64,000 nt of DNA. It comes from Chelonoidis abingdonii. Taxonomy: Eukaryota > Chordata > Testudines > Testudinidae. Both the position numbers and the translations under genes were made by a program. Positions 12,113 to 22,487 of the stretch are shown piece after piece. Numbering within the stretch: position 1 is the stretch's first letter; the number at the start of each line of letters is the position of its first letter. The DNA lies in assembly GCF_003597395.2 (NCBI RefSeq), contig NC_133769.1, positions 175,315,956 to 175,379,955 of the forward strand, read 5' to 3'. The notes under the pieces are model-generated. The model did not search any database and was not told where the DNA came from. It worked only from the letters and a program-made list of their open reading frames with translations.

Positions 12113-12465
12113 CCTAAGGGTGCTTCTACATTGCAAAAAAGACCTGCGGCAGTGAGACTAAGATCCCAGGTCAACTGTCTTGGGCTCACACTAGGGGGCT
12201 AAAACTAGCACTGTAGATGTTCAGGCTTGGGCTGGAGTCCAGGCATGGAAACTCAAGCCTCTCACTGAGTTTCAGAGACTAAGCTTCAGTACGAACCCGA
12301 GCTCTGAAACACAGTGTGTGTAGGGTGGGGTGGTCTCGTTGCTCAGGCTCCAGTCTGAGCATCGACACTGATATTTTAGCCCCATACTGTGAGCACTGCA
12401 AGGCGGTTTACCCAGGCTCTGAGACTCCCTGCCATGGATCATTTTTACAGTATAGACATAGCCTA
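12113..12465. mobile_element. Foldback hAT-like MITE, copy 2
   Basis: Begins CCTAAGGGTGCTTCTACATTG and ends TATAGACATAGCCTAAG, so the ends are inverted and both carry CCTAAG. Inside, TTGGGCTCACACTAG with GGGGCTAAAACTAG is mirrored by TATTTTAGCCCCATACTGTG. It abuts copy 1 directly. The short frames at 12272-12636 are antisense noise. Confidence 0.7.
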
Positions 12466-13899
12466 AGCGGCCATACACCAGCTGAAAAATCTGTGGAAGG
12501 GGCTTGTGTTCTACCCCCAGATATGCCCTTTAAGCTTACTTCCCCATACTCTACCAAAAGACTTCTCACCTGGCCAGGTCCAGATTCTGGTTTTGCACCA
12601 CTCAGGAGTCAGATCAGGGCAGAGTTCCATCCCTGAAACATTTTACAGGTAAATTTTTGGGTTTCAGCTTTCTGGCACTTCTCTATTTTAGCATCTTTTA
12701 TCATAACCCTTGTGCATTGAAAGTGTCAAGAGTTTTTTAGAATGTCATTAAGCTGAAGGGTGTGGATATTGCAGGCTGGTGACATGGCAAGAATCCTCTC
12801 CTTAGCATGATCTCAGGAGACTTAAAATCCCATTTACCTTGTAGGATGGGGGAGGGTCTTTTTCCTGAGGAACTCAGAGCTACTCAGTTGGAATTCACTG
12901 TACAAGCCAGAGAAGGCAGAACGTCAGCTCGTCTGTGCACACCATTTTCATTCACTTGTTTGCTCTGACACACCTACACTTTGTCTTTCCATCTTCTGCC
13001 ACACACTCCTTCCCACTTCTGCTCTCCAGTGCTAATCTCAAGGTAGCTCCTCACATATAGGGTTACTCATGTTGCTGAGGGTTTCGCCACACTGTTCCTA
13101 AGCCTCCCTGGCAAGCAAACATTGAGACCTGAGTGCTTTGACTTTTCACTCCCTTTTCATCAACCTGCAAGATTGACCTGTAATTTAATGGACAGCCAGG
13201 CTATATCAGAAAGGGTCTATGTCAAAACATCAGCACAGTGCTCCCTCTTTAACATCTCTGTCTGGATTTCAAGGACAGGAGGATCCGTCAGAGGGAACAT
13301 TATTTTATCAATATAGGACCTTTGTGAAGGGTGATGAGCTCCACTGTGGGAAAGGAATCTTTATAAGTAACAATGAGTGACAGCTTAAGAAAGTCACATC
13401 TTATGCACCACAGCTGAACTGCATCAACCTGTGATTATCACACAACCCAGATTGTGTGAATGGATTCTGCTGGCTGGTTTCATTACTATAATTCTTAGTG
13501 GAGCTATAATGTTTGCAGTGTGGCAAGAGAATATTAAGGGTCTGAAGGTTTTTGGTTCCCATAAGCTGTCTCTGAACACAGGGGAGAAGAGTCTAGCAAC
13601 TTTCACACTCTCAATCAAGATTGATTTCCCCTTCCCCAGTGTAGTGAAATGCTAAAGTCTAGTATATTTTCTGCTACAAAGTGGTGCAGTATATAACATA
13701 CCTTATTTAAAGCTTGATGGTTTAAAGACTGGCCACTCAACTCCCAGCAAATGGAAGCAGACCCCCGTTATTTCAAGTACAACTGTCTGGTATTTAACTT
13801 CCATTTTGTTCGGATTGCTGAACTGCAAGCAGAGTAAATCTTGTCCTGCATTTGTAATGGCCATCAACAAGTCATGTGTTGCCAAGCGCACTGCCACCT
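12466..13899. other. Non-coding DNA, no recognised element
   Basis: Mixed-composition sequence without repeats I recognise. Short frames (13122-13316, 13431-13655 and their antisense) have no domain. Confidence 0.35.
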
Positions 13900-14009
13900 G
13901 ATTACAGGAGCACAGTCAGACTCGTTAATCTCTGGTGCAAAGTAAGCAAAATTTCACTTTAGCAAGAGTTCCAGAAATGACCACGGATACCAGCAAATAG
14001 TGAAGAAGC

Positions 14010-14260
14010 TGGAAACACTGGATATTTACTGATCCATTGCAGGGAGCAGATTAAGAATAATTACTGGGAAACCAGGGATGAGAACCAACCCTCTGGGAAA
14101 TCTCAGTCATCCCACCTCTTTTACAAGGAGTTTGTCCAGGTGCTGGGTACCGTGCTGTGCGCTGAGCCAACAGTGGTTCATGACAGCCTGATCAGCCAGG
14201 ATGGTAACCTTCTGACCCCAGAATGCAGAGGAGACAGTAGGCTTCAGATCAGCCATCAAC
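14010..14260 (+). pseudogene. Myb/SANT-like DNA-binding domain relic (Harbinger second gene?)
   Basis: A plus-strand reading with stops and frame changes gives EQIKNNYWETRDEN followed by SHLFYKEFVQVLGT. It resembles the helical (M)SANT-like domain of the DNA-binding protein carried by PIF/Harbinger elements, which normally has a run of basic residues, then FYxELDxILG. It lies upstream of, and facing, the minus-strand Harbinger transposase relic, so the two may be parts of one element. The match is by eye and weak. Confidence 0.3.
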
Positions 14261-14420
14261 AATTATGTTGATGCTCAAACCGGTCCTCAAGGAGGCTTTA
14301 GCACCTGAGCAACTGCAGCATGTCCTGACTTCATACTGGAGGGAACTTTGTTATGATACCCTGAAAGAACAGCCTACTGTTTTTAGCCAATTAGGTCAGT
14401 TAATCATCCTTTTATCATTG

Positions 14421-15374
14421 TGTTATTTGATGTGATGGTCAATTTATATGCTATTTCATATATAAGAAGTGCATGCTAAATAGATTTAAGTTCTAGAATT
14501 ATAGAAGTATAAGACTGACAAGAATTTAGGAGTGATGAGTGTGTATTAGGTATATAAGTAAAGTGTGGCTAGAATGCAAGGCCTACAGGCTGAGGCCTAT
14601 ACAATTTTAGCTTAACCATACTAGGCCATAGATTTTAAGAATGCTTGACATGAGTGGGTGACTTAGGAATAACCCTACGCCAGTAATGTCACAAGATTAC
14701 TGTAAAATGTGCCGATAAGTAATGTTATGGAAAACTAGATTGAAATAAACCATAATGTATTGTCCAAGATCATGAGACACCTGATTGTAACATCATGGAA
14801 TGACCTGTCCTGACTGAAGGGTATGTGCTATGAGTAGATGCTAATGAGGATAAGAGGAACTAAGAAACAAGCTATAAAAAATGGGGCACCTGAATATTCA
14901 TAGGGTGTGGAAGCACAGATAAGTAAAAGAGGGTTGAAACCATCATGCATGTGCATAAAGTATTAGGGGTGGTCAGAACAATATAAAGGAGGTTGGGTAA
15001 AACTGGAATGACTTCATGAGAAACTCCAGCAGGAACTATCCCTCTATTAATGATAGTCTATTGCGAGGTCCATTGGACCCTAGAATATCTTTGAGGATGA
15101 GAGTATGACTGCAATCTGAGTCATTGCATGGGCTTTTATAGGATTTATATATGCATGGCTAATTGTAACTTTACTATTGCTTTTATAAAACTTGTAGTAC
15201 AGATCAGACTTTCTACTTGTGATTATATTGGACTTCATGTGTACCTGAAGGCTCCAGATTTGAGAAAAGCACCAGAAGTGTTTTTCACTCTGAGCTTGTC
15301 ACTGGAGCAACAAGAGCTGATCTAATGGTATTTGAATACAAAATTACTGTAAGTTTCTGGCTCCGTGTTTTTTG
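14421..15374 (+). mobile_element. Candidate LTR insertion
   Basis: About 950 bp, starting TGTTATTTGATG, with a TATA-like CAATATAAAGGAGG at about 14979. Both sides are flanked by TCATT (14415-14419 and 15375-15379). The left duplication is separated by one base from the TG start, and the right end lacks the usual CA, so the borders are uncertain. I associate the sequence with a turtle retroviral LTR, from memory only. Confidence 0.4.
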
Positions 15375-15399
15375 TCATTAATACGGGGTGGGGGGGATT

Positions 15400-16900
15400 T
15401 ATGATTTTTGACCCACTGCAAAATGTATTAAAAGCCACGGGCAGCAGTGTTTGTGTACAAATGGTTTATTGCAAGCCTCAGCCTTGGTGTCACCTCCCCA
15501 CACACTATGTGGACTTCAAAATGGAGAATGGAAAGCACAAAAGAACAGTGAAAAAAGCATTTAAAGTTAATTGTTTAATAGGAACTTGCACATTCTCACC
15601 AAGATGTGCCAGCTGCTAAGAGAAGAACTTTATGGTACCTTCCTTTTTATGCACGATGCCATACAAGGAGAGACTTGCAGTATCATTTCTGGATTGTGAA
15701 CGTCAACTGAGGGAGGAAGAGTATAGCAGAAAGACCTGTTTGAGAGGCTGCTTGCACTTATGGCCACAAGAGTATAGGCTCCTGCTGCACCTGAATCATA
15801 TCCTAAGACCTTTCCACAATGCCATGTGCCACAGACCAGGAACACTTTGGACAGTTCCATGGTAGGTTGCCCCTTGCAACAGGGACTAAATAACAGGTGG
15901 ACAGGGCAAATGTACCCACCGTAGACTTCACCCACCTGCTAGGATGGCAAGTGTGCTCTAAATGCAGAATTAGAGTATTTATTTGTTGACGCTTGTTTCA
16001 GTGGTCAATGACAAGTTTATACACTTCTTTTATTAATGGTTTTGGTGTGCTGGTGGCAGCTGGTTTAACTGGCAATGCTTTAATACTGCATGCTTTTTTT
16101 TTTTGTAATATCGCATGATCACAAGTACAGGCATGTATTTTGTTAAAAGTTTATTACCATCAATGCATCAGATCACATAATGTGTATTTCAAAAAATAAA
16201 GATAAACATGGGATAAGGGACAACTGGGAAGCTGTATCCAAACACAAAGTCTCGATACACAATCAATCCATAATGAAAATTCATAGCTCTTGCCGCACAC
16301 TGCCTCCCCACCCAATTTCATAAGTAGTCATCTTATCCATACTTAAAGTGCATGACAGTTAATCCCCACCCCGTTGCATTCATTTACTGTTAACATTGCT
16401 GTATAAACACATTCACAAATCTCCTATTCTCTCTCTTCCATTGGCCCATGCAAGTCCATAATGTGGGAGCACAGAACATTCCCTGACTTCTGTAGCCCAG
16501 GTGCATCCTTCTCCAGCTGTGATAGGTACACTGTCTGGTTACATGTGACCAGTTCAGAAATCCATTACAGTCATAGGTCCATTCACGGGCAAATGGCTCA
16601 GCTTTGGCTTTACAAAGATTATGAATAGCACAGCAAGCCACAATAGTAAAGATAGCATTGATGACAAATGGCTGTGTGGACACCATGAGCAGGATTTCAA
16701 TCTGCCAAACACACATTTAGCAACCTACTGAGAGTGTAATTAAACCTTTTTTTTTGCTAGATCCTCTCAGATCAGGATATGGTTTCATAAGCCAAGTCAA
16801 AAGGGGCTATGCAAGGACTCTCATAACAACAATGGGGACAGAAACTCCATTAATGACAATGTCATTTGGTGGGAATAGTGTCCCAGCCTGTCCATGAAAG
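15400..16900 (-). pseudogene. PIF/Harbinger transposase, C-terminal half, broken
   Basis: Minus-strand translation from about 16895 down gives, with a frame break and stops, VSVPIVVM, WLMKPYPDL (16769-16794) and VACCAIHNLC (16613-16642). These are in the order found at the C-terminal end of PIF/Harbinger (DDE_Tnp_4) transposases: a hydrophobic strand, the WLMxPY block, then the xACCxLHNxC helix. The frame at 16390-16716 is the longest intact piece. Its upstream half lies at 19240-19860, beyond a nested insertion. 15400-16390 would be downstream element sequence with no motif I can name. Confidence 0.6.
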
Positions 16901-17497
16901 TATATAAGAACATAAGAACGGCCATACTGGGTCATACCAAAGGTCCATCTACCCCAGTATCCTGTCTTCCAACAGTGGCCAATGCCAGGTGTCCCAGAGG
17001 GAATAAACAGAGCAGGTAGTCAACAACTGATCCATCCCCTGTCACCCATTCCCAGCTTCTGGCAAAGAGAGGCTAGGGACACCATTCCTGCCCATCCTGG
17101 TTAATAGCCATTGATGGACCTATCCTCCATGAATTTTTCTAGTTATTTTTTTAACCCTGTTATAGTCTTGGATTTCACAACATGCTCTGGAAAGGAGTTC
17201 TACACATTGTGTGAAAAAAACTACTTCTGTTTGTTTCTTTTAAACCTGCTGCCTATTAGTTTCATTTGGTGACCCCTAGTTCTTAAGTTATGAGAAGGAG
17301 GACATAACACTTCCATATTTACTTTCTCCACACCAGTCATGATTTCATAGATCTATCGTATTCCACCCCCCAGTCATCTTTTTTCCAAGCTGAAAAGTCC
17401 TAGTCTTATTAATCTCTCCTCATACGGCAGATGCTCTATGACCCTCATAATTTTTGTTGCCCTTTTCTGAATCTTTTCCAATTCCAGTATATCTTTT

Positions 17498-18200
17498 TTA
17501 GAGATGGGACGACCACATCTGCACACAGTATTCAAGATGTGAGTGTACCATGGATTTATATAGAGGCAATCTGATATTTTCTGTCTTATTATCTATCTCT
17601 TTCTTAAACATTCCAAAGACTCTGTTCACTTTTTTGATTGCCACAGCACATTGAGTGGATGTTTTCAAAGAACTATCCACAATAACTCCAAGATGGGTGG
17701 GGGAAGAGGAATAGCTCAGTGGTTTGAACATTGGTGTGCTAAACCCAGGGTTATGAGTTTAATCTTCGAGGGGGTCATTGCAGTATCTGAGGCAAAAATC
17801 TGCCTGGGAATTGCTCCTGCTTTGAGCAGGGAGTTGGACTAGGTGATCTTCTGAAGTCCCTTCCAATCCTGACATTATAAGACCTCCTTCTTGAATGATA
17901 ACAGCTAATTTAGACCCCATCATTTTATATGCATAGTTGGGATTATGTTTTCCAATGTGCATTACTTTGCTTTTGTCAACATTGAATTTTATCTGCCATT
18001 TTGTTGCCCAGTCACCCAGTTTTGAGAGATCCTTTTGTAGCTCTTCACAGTCTGCCTGGGACTTATACTTGAGTATTTTTGTGTCATCTGCAAATGTTGC
18101 CACCTCACTGTTTACCTCTTTTTCCAGATCATATATGAATATGTTGAATGGGACTGGGCCCCATACAGACCTCTGGGGGACAGTACTATTTACCTCACTC
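17498..18200 (-). pseudogene. CR1 reverse transcriptase fragment
   Basis: Minus-strand frames carry GPVPFNIFIYDLE (about 18118-18165), the catalytic motif FADDTK (about 18080-18096) and the thumb region HLGVIVDSSL to HLEYCVQMW (17498-17690). These are the order and motifs of the CR1-clade reverse transcriptase. The catalytic aspartates are kept, but the gene is cut by a SINE, by frame changes and by 5' loss, so it cannot make an enzyme. Confidence 0.88.
17696..17879 (+). mobile_element. tRNA-derived SINE (Cry/tortoise PolIII type) inside CR1
   Basis: The head has an A box TAGCTCAGTGG (17712-17722) and a B-box-like GGTTATGAGTTTAATC (17749-17764), the internal RNA polymerase III promoter of a tRNA-derived SINE. 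The tail GGACTAGGTGATCTTCTGAA with TCCCTTCCAA resembles a CR1 3' end, which would let the CR1 machinery copy it. It interrupts the CR1 between CAATAACTCCAAGAT and the CTTCTTGAATGATAACAG continuation. Confidence 0.88.
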
Positions 18201-18622
18201 CATTCTGAAAACTGACCATTTGTTCCTACCCTTTGTTTCCTATCTTTTAACTAGTTACCAATCCATGAAAGGACCTTCCCTCTTATCCCATGACTGCTTA
18301 CTTTGTGAATGGCCTTTGGTGAGGGACCTTGTCAAAGGCTTTCTGAAAATCTAAATACACTATATCTATTTGTCTGCATGCTTGTTGTACCCCCTCAAAG
18401 AATTCTAATAAATTGATGAGGTATGATTTTCCTTTACAAAAAAACACGTTGACTATTCACCAACAAATTATGTTAATCTATGTGTCTGACAATTTTGTTC
18501 TTTACTATAGTAAAAAAATTACTAACTGGCAAATTGCCGGTACTGTTCTGCTGGGTCTCGCGCTTTCTCTTCTCTGGGGTAGGTTCAGGGCGCTATTGCT
18601 TGCCTCTGAACTGGTTCTTAAT

Positions 18623-19099
18623 NNNNNNNNNNNNNNNNNNNNNNNNNNNNNNNNNNNNNNNNNNNNNNNNNNNNNNNNNNNNNNNNNNNNNNNNNNNNNN
18701 NNNNNNNNNNNNNNNNNNNNNNNNNNNNNNNNNNNNNNNNNNNNNNNNNNNNNNNNNNNNNNNNNNNNNNNNNNNNNNNNNNNNNNNNNNNNNNNNNNNN
18801 NNNNNNNNNNNNNNNNNNNNNNNNNNNNNNNNNNNNNNNNNNNNNNNNNNNNNNNNNNNNNNNNNNNNNNNNNNNNNNNNNNNNNNNNNNNNNNNNNNNN
18901 NNNNNNNNNNNNNNNNNNNNNNNNNNNNNNNNNNNNNNNNNNNNNNNNNNNNNNNNNNNNNNNNNNNNNNNNNNNNNNNNNNNNNNNNNNNNNNNNNNNN
19001 NNNNNNNNNNNNNNNNNNNNNNNNNNNNNNNNNNNNNNNNNNNNNNNNNNNNNNNNNNNNNNNNNNNNNNNNNNNNNNNNNNNNNNNNNNNNNNNNNNN
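18623..19099. other. Assembly gap (477 N)
   Basis: All bases are N. Open frames reported across it are artefacts. The sequence just before it (18531-18622, GGGTCTCGCGCTTTC) and just after it does not continue the CR1, so another repeat was probably nested here and could not be assembled. Confidence 0.99.
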
Positions 19100-19240
19100 C
19101 ACATGACTGAAGTCAGGTGCTCTAATTGGAGTCAGGTGCTCTAATTGGGGTCAGGTGTTCTAGTTAATCTAAAGCAAACCTTCCTCCCTTGGCAGGGAAT
19201 AAGGCCCCCTGCTAACACTCTCATGCTGCTCTCTGGCCAT
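19100..19240. repeat. LTR-like debris with a 3-unit tandem repeat
   Basis: The unit GTCAGGTGCTCTAATTGG occurs three times (about 19113-19166, last copy diverged to GTCAGGTGTTCTAGTTAA). It is followed by CTCCCTTGGCAGGGAATAAG, a string I associate with a turtle LTR. It belongs to the block nested in the Harbinger gene. Confidence 0.4.
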
Positions 19241-19860
19241 GCTGTATCACATAACGTAGACTCTTGATTGGTGGAAAACACAGGCATCATGAAATTTTCT
19301 AGTGCTGCCCATGCTGGCATCCATAAATTGGACTCTGGGGGGGTCTGTATAACAATGGAGTAGGTCTGTATAACAATGGAGTAATAGTCTTATTTACTCA
19401 TGTGCTCCTTGAGGGGGGAAAACTATGGACACAAGTCCCACCAGTGGCCCTGGCACAGTCGGAAGACGCCATTCTCTCAAAGCCAGCAATTAGATAAGGG
19501 ATATTATTTATTATCACCGCCTTTGGGCAAATCACATGTCTGATTGAAACCTCTGCCACCACTATACATACAATTGACTTTCCAACAAACTAGTTAGCAA
19601 AGTATCTGTACCTGTATGGTGTAGGCAGCTGCTAGATGGTTATAGAAAACCACTTCTAGACTGGTATGCATTCCCTCATGCGTGTATTATGATGCTGGAG
19701 GATCAGGTGAAGCTGCTCAGAAAACTCCGGAAATGTAATTTTCTTCATGCAAAAGGTCTGGACCCACTGCTAGTCATCCCAGGTCCACATGATGTGATCC
19801 CATCAGTCTGTGCTTCTGCCCTGCTCCAAAAGCACCACTCTATGTAGGAGACATCAGTGG
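19240..19860 (-). pseudogene. PIF/Harbinger transposase, N-terminal and central part, broken
   Basis: Minus-strand translation (with stops) gives TRMRECIPV (19662-19685), then LPTPYRYRYFAN and VGKSIVCIVVAEV, then LIAGFERM, then GGTC where active enzymes have DGTH, and HDACVFHQSRVY near 19254-19291. The order matches the helix-turn-helix region and the DDE core of Harbinger transposases. The first catalytic aspartate position reads glycine. The remainder of the protein is at 16395-16895. A direct repeat TCTGTATAACAATGGAGTA occurs twice at about 19347-19383. Confidence 0.65.
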
Positions 19861-20326
19861 CTATACTGAGAATCCATGAGCTGCATCAGCCAGTTTGAGT
19901 CTTTCATATCGGTATTATCATTATCCTTCACTTCCTCCATCAAGCACCTTTGATAGGTCAGAAAATGGCACCAAAATGTCCATGCATCTCATGGATGCAC
20001 TGCCCATTTCCTGAAACAGAAGCGAAAGCCGAAGCAAGAAAAAGTTCTTCAAAGGATGACTCCTACATATTGCTGGTGTTGGCTGCAAAAGTGTGCAGAC
20101 CCAGAAGATGGCTTGGCAGAATGTACTGGTGAGCTGTAACAATTTCCTGTAATGTGCAGTGAAGATGGTCAAGTTTTCCCCCACTGCACCATGAACAAGA
20201 GGCTATAGTGGCTACAGCTGTTGAGGGAGCTAGGAAGGCTGGTATGACTCAGGTCTGAGGTTATGTATTATAGATGCCAGAGCACTGGTGTGAGACATGG
20301 GTTAGGAAATTCTAAATGTAGGATAA
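19861..20326. other. Probable 5' part of the Harbinger element
   Basis: Upstream (on the minus strand) of the transposase relic. The minus frame at 19921-20184 could be the poorly conserved N-terminus, but shows no diagnostic motif. Element ends were not found. Confidence 0.3.
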
Positions 20327-20424
20327 ATATGTAGTGTGGACGCTGACGACCAGACTTGCAAACCCAGGATCTGCGGACTACAGTTTCACTAGTTGTGGGC
20401 TTACATTGTAGTGTAGACATACTT
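20327..20424. mobile_element. hAT-like MITE fragment
   Basis: Ends GTAGTGTAGACATACTTTAA, the typical right end of turtle MITEs with TGTCTACAC termini. The left side has GTAGTGTGGACGC. Short and decayed. Confidence 0.5.
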
Positions 20425-20530
20425 TAAGTCTCCTTGCCTCAGTTCTACTTCTGTAAAATGGGTTAGTTGTTATGTATTCAGAGGTATTATGATGACAAAT
20501 ATATTAAAGACTATGAGACGATCACATACT
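20425..20530 (+). mobile_element. MIR-type SINE 3' fragment
   Basis: CTTGCCTCAGTT then CTTCTGTAAAATGGG is the conserved core/3' region of amniote MIR elements (CTCAGTTTCCTCATCTGTAAAATGGG in the family). The tRNA head is missing. Confidence 0.55.
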
Positions 20531-20584
20531 ACAGAAATGGGAGCCTAAAAGTGGCTAAACACAGACAATATAGCTGTCAGTCAC

Positions 20585-20662
20585 TTAGGACCCGATCCAA
20601 AGCTCATTGACATCAATGAGTCTTTTTATGGATTTCATGGGGCTTTAGATTATGCCCTTACT
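20585..20662. mobile_element. Short palindromic amniote MITE
   Basis: GGACCCGATCCAAAGCTCAT and ATGGGGCTTTAGATTATGCCC are inverted arms around CATTGACATCAATGAG. This is the familiar 'CCCGATCC...CATTGACTTCAATGG' palindromic element of amniote genomes. Confidence 0.55.
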
Positions 20663-22194
20663 AATATAATTAATTCAATGATAGCTCATTCATAAAAAAT
20701 TTCCTACTGCAGAACTCACTCGTTTTGTTATTTTAAGGGAGCACTCCCTTACGTGTGGATTAAAGTTTTATCCTTGTTGACAGATAGCAATTATAACTAT
20801 TTAAATATTTTCAGAAAAAAAAGTTGAAAATGTATGTGGTGCAGTGAAGGGGTAAGAAGGCAAGAAAACACAGACTTTCCCAGCAAATTTCCCTTTTAAC
20901 TTAGTGAAAACAAGAATTGTGCTTCCTAACTGTGGAACACGTTAAGGTCAAAGTGTGAATTCTACTTGTTGAGCCACATCGTTGCTGACTGAAATTCACC
21001 ATCATCATGATTGACAGCATTCATACTCCCAGCAGAGCATGGTACTTAGATAGAATCTTTGGGACACGGAAGCTCATATTGGTTTTCTGGGACTTTATGG
21101 AAGAGCAAATAAAATCTCTATCTATTTTTCAGAATTGCAGGATACAGAAATGAGCAGTTTTGCAACAGTGGAAAGAGGAGGTTTAGAAGAAAGCTTTGTC
21201 TGTTTGCTCATCAGAAAGAATTGAATATTCATTTAGTCAAGTAACTTTTCACTACATATACATTGCAAGAAGAGTCTGAAAATAATGTCTAATTAGAGTG
21301 AGTGTTTAAGCAAGTTCAGGAATCACTGTTTATATATTAGAATTTATGATGCTCATGATTCTATACAAAAAAGTTCACATGATTTACAAATTATTCTGTA
21401 TTCAGTGAGGAGGGCTCAAACCAAAACCCTGAATGCAAATATCTTCAGACTATGGAAATGTTTCAGTTAATGTGAATCCCAAATCAGACACAGCCTTATA
21501 ACTACAACTTATAATACTCAAGAGCCAAGTGTGGCAATTTATGATGATCTTGTGAATTTAGTTCTTAGCAAGTACTACTAACTACAGTTGAGCAGTGATT
21601 TGTAACAAATAGAGAATAAAAACAGATTTGTAACAAGCAAGCATTTCTCTGTAAAGCACAAAACTCATTGGAGCTTTAAAATAGATCTATAGTTATCTTT
21701 TCAACCATTTATTGAGTCTTCAGCCCCAGTGAGGAACAAGGAGTGTGCCACAGCACCCTGAATGTTCATAGCAAAGACAGATGCATCAGACACAGCAGTG
21801 TGTGCAATAAAGACCAACACACGACCCACAGCCTGGGTAGGGTTGAGGTCTGGAAGAGAGCAATAGTGCTTACCTGGACAGTCAGTAGAAGAATGAAGCT
21901 CTATTCTGGTTTCACATTGTGGCAGCTGGGTTTTCATAAAATAGCATATGTAAATACCATTAAAAAACTTCTTTTGAAAAAGATTTCTTTTATTACACTC
22001 TGGTGCAAATTAAGAGACATTGTACAATGGAGTTTGTTTAAAAAAAATCAAAATAGAGGTTTTGGAATGCCTAGCCAAATAGGCACTGAATAAAACATTC
22101 CCAAGAGCTTCATACATTTTAATACCTTTCACAAGTTTCACATGTTGATAGCTTCTCATGCAGTGAATTTAAAGTAGACGCTCAAAGAAATGGT
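20663..22194. other. AT-rich non-coding DNA
   Basis: No recognised element. The 116-residue frame at 21743-22093 shows no domain and no splice or start context worth noting. Confidence 0.35.
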
Positions 22195-22311
22195 GAGACA
22201 AAGTGGGTGAGGTGATATCTTCTGGGATACAGAAGTTGCTCTAGTAAATGATGATATTACCTCACTCACCTTGTCTATCTAATATCCTGGGACCAACATA
22301 GCTACAATTGC
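22195..22311 (+). mobile_element. Compact inverted-arm retroelement copy (Penelope-like family B)
   Basis: The left arm GAGACAAAGTGGGTGAGGTG (22195-22214) is mirrored by ATTACCTCACTCACCTTGTC (22256-22275). The tail AATATCCTGGGACCAACATA with GCTACAATTG follows. The same arms appear at 30540-30785 next to a Penelope-like reverse transcriptase and at 31019-31200, so this is taken as an internally deleted copy. Confidence 0.55.
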
Positions 22312-22487
22312 ATAAGAAAAATGGATATAGACAGAGCCTGCAGTCCTCACTCAGGTAAAACTCCCTTTGAAGTCTGTAGAGTTTAATTTAAAGCATGCAA
22401 TTTTACGTTCAGTATTGTGACATTATCCCATCTCTATCACATACCTAATTTAAGAGTATAACTCCAATCTGAAAGGATAATACTTAA

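Larger units (their letters stand above)
16908..18530 (-). mobile_element. CR1 LINE, 3' part, minus strand
   Basis: The 3' end (low coordinate) shows the CR1 tail as repeated ATAAGAAC at 16908-16920, followed by CGGCCATACTGGGTCATACC, a turtle CR1 block. The body encodes the C-terminal half of the CR1 polymerase. It is 5'-truncated in the usual CR1 manner: coding similarity fades near 18530, shortly before the assembly gap. A SINE interrupts it at 17696-17879. It inserted into the Harbinger transposase gene, whose two halves flank it. Confidence 0.9.

Noticed and set aside
15630..15935. Overlapping frames on both strands as the second Harbinger gene
   Set aside because: Neither translation shows the Trp/basic pattern of a Myb/SANT domain.
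17700..17800. tRNA gene
   Set aside because: A and B boxes belong to a SINE with a long retroposon tail; no complete cloverleaf and no anticodon stem visible.
18413..19144. Long open frames of 169-243 residues on both strands
   Set aside because: They run through the N block; most residues are undefined.
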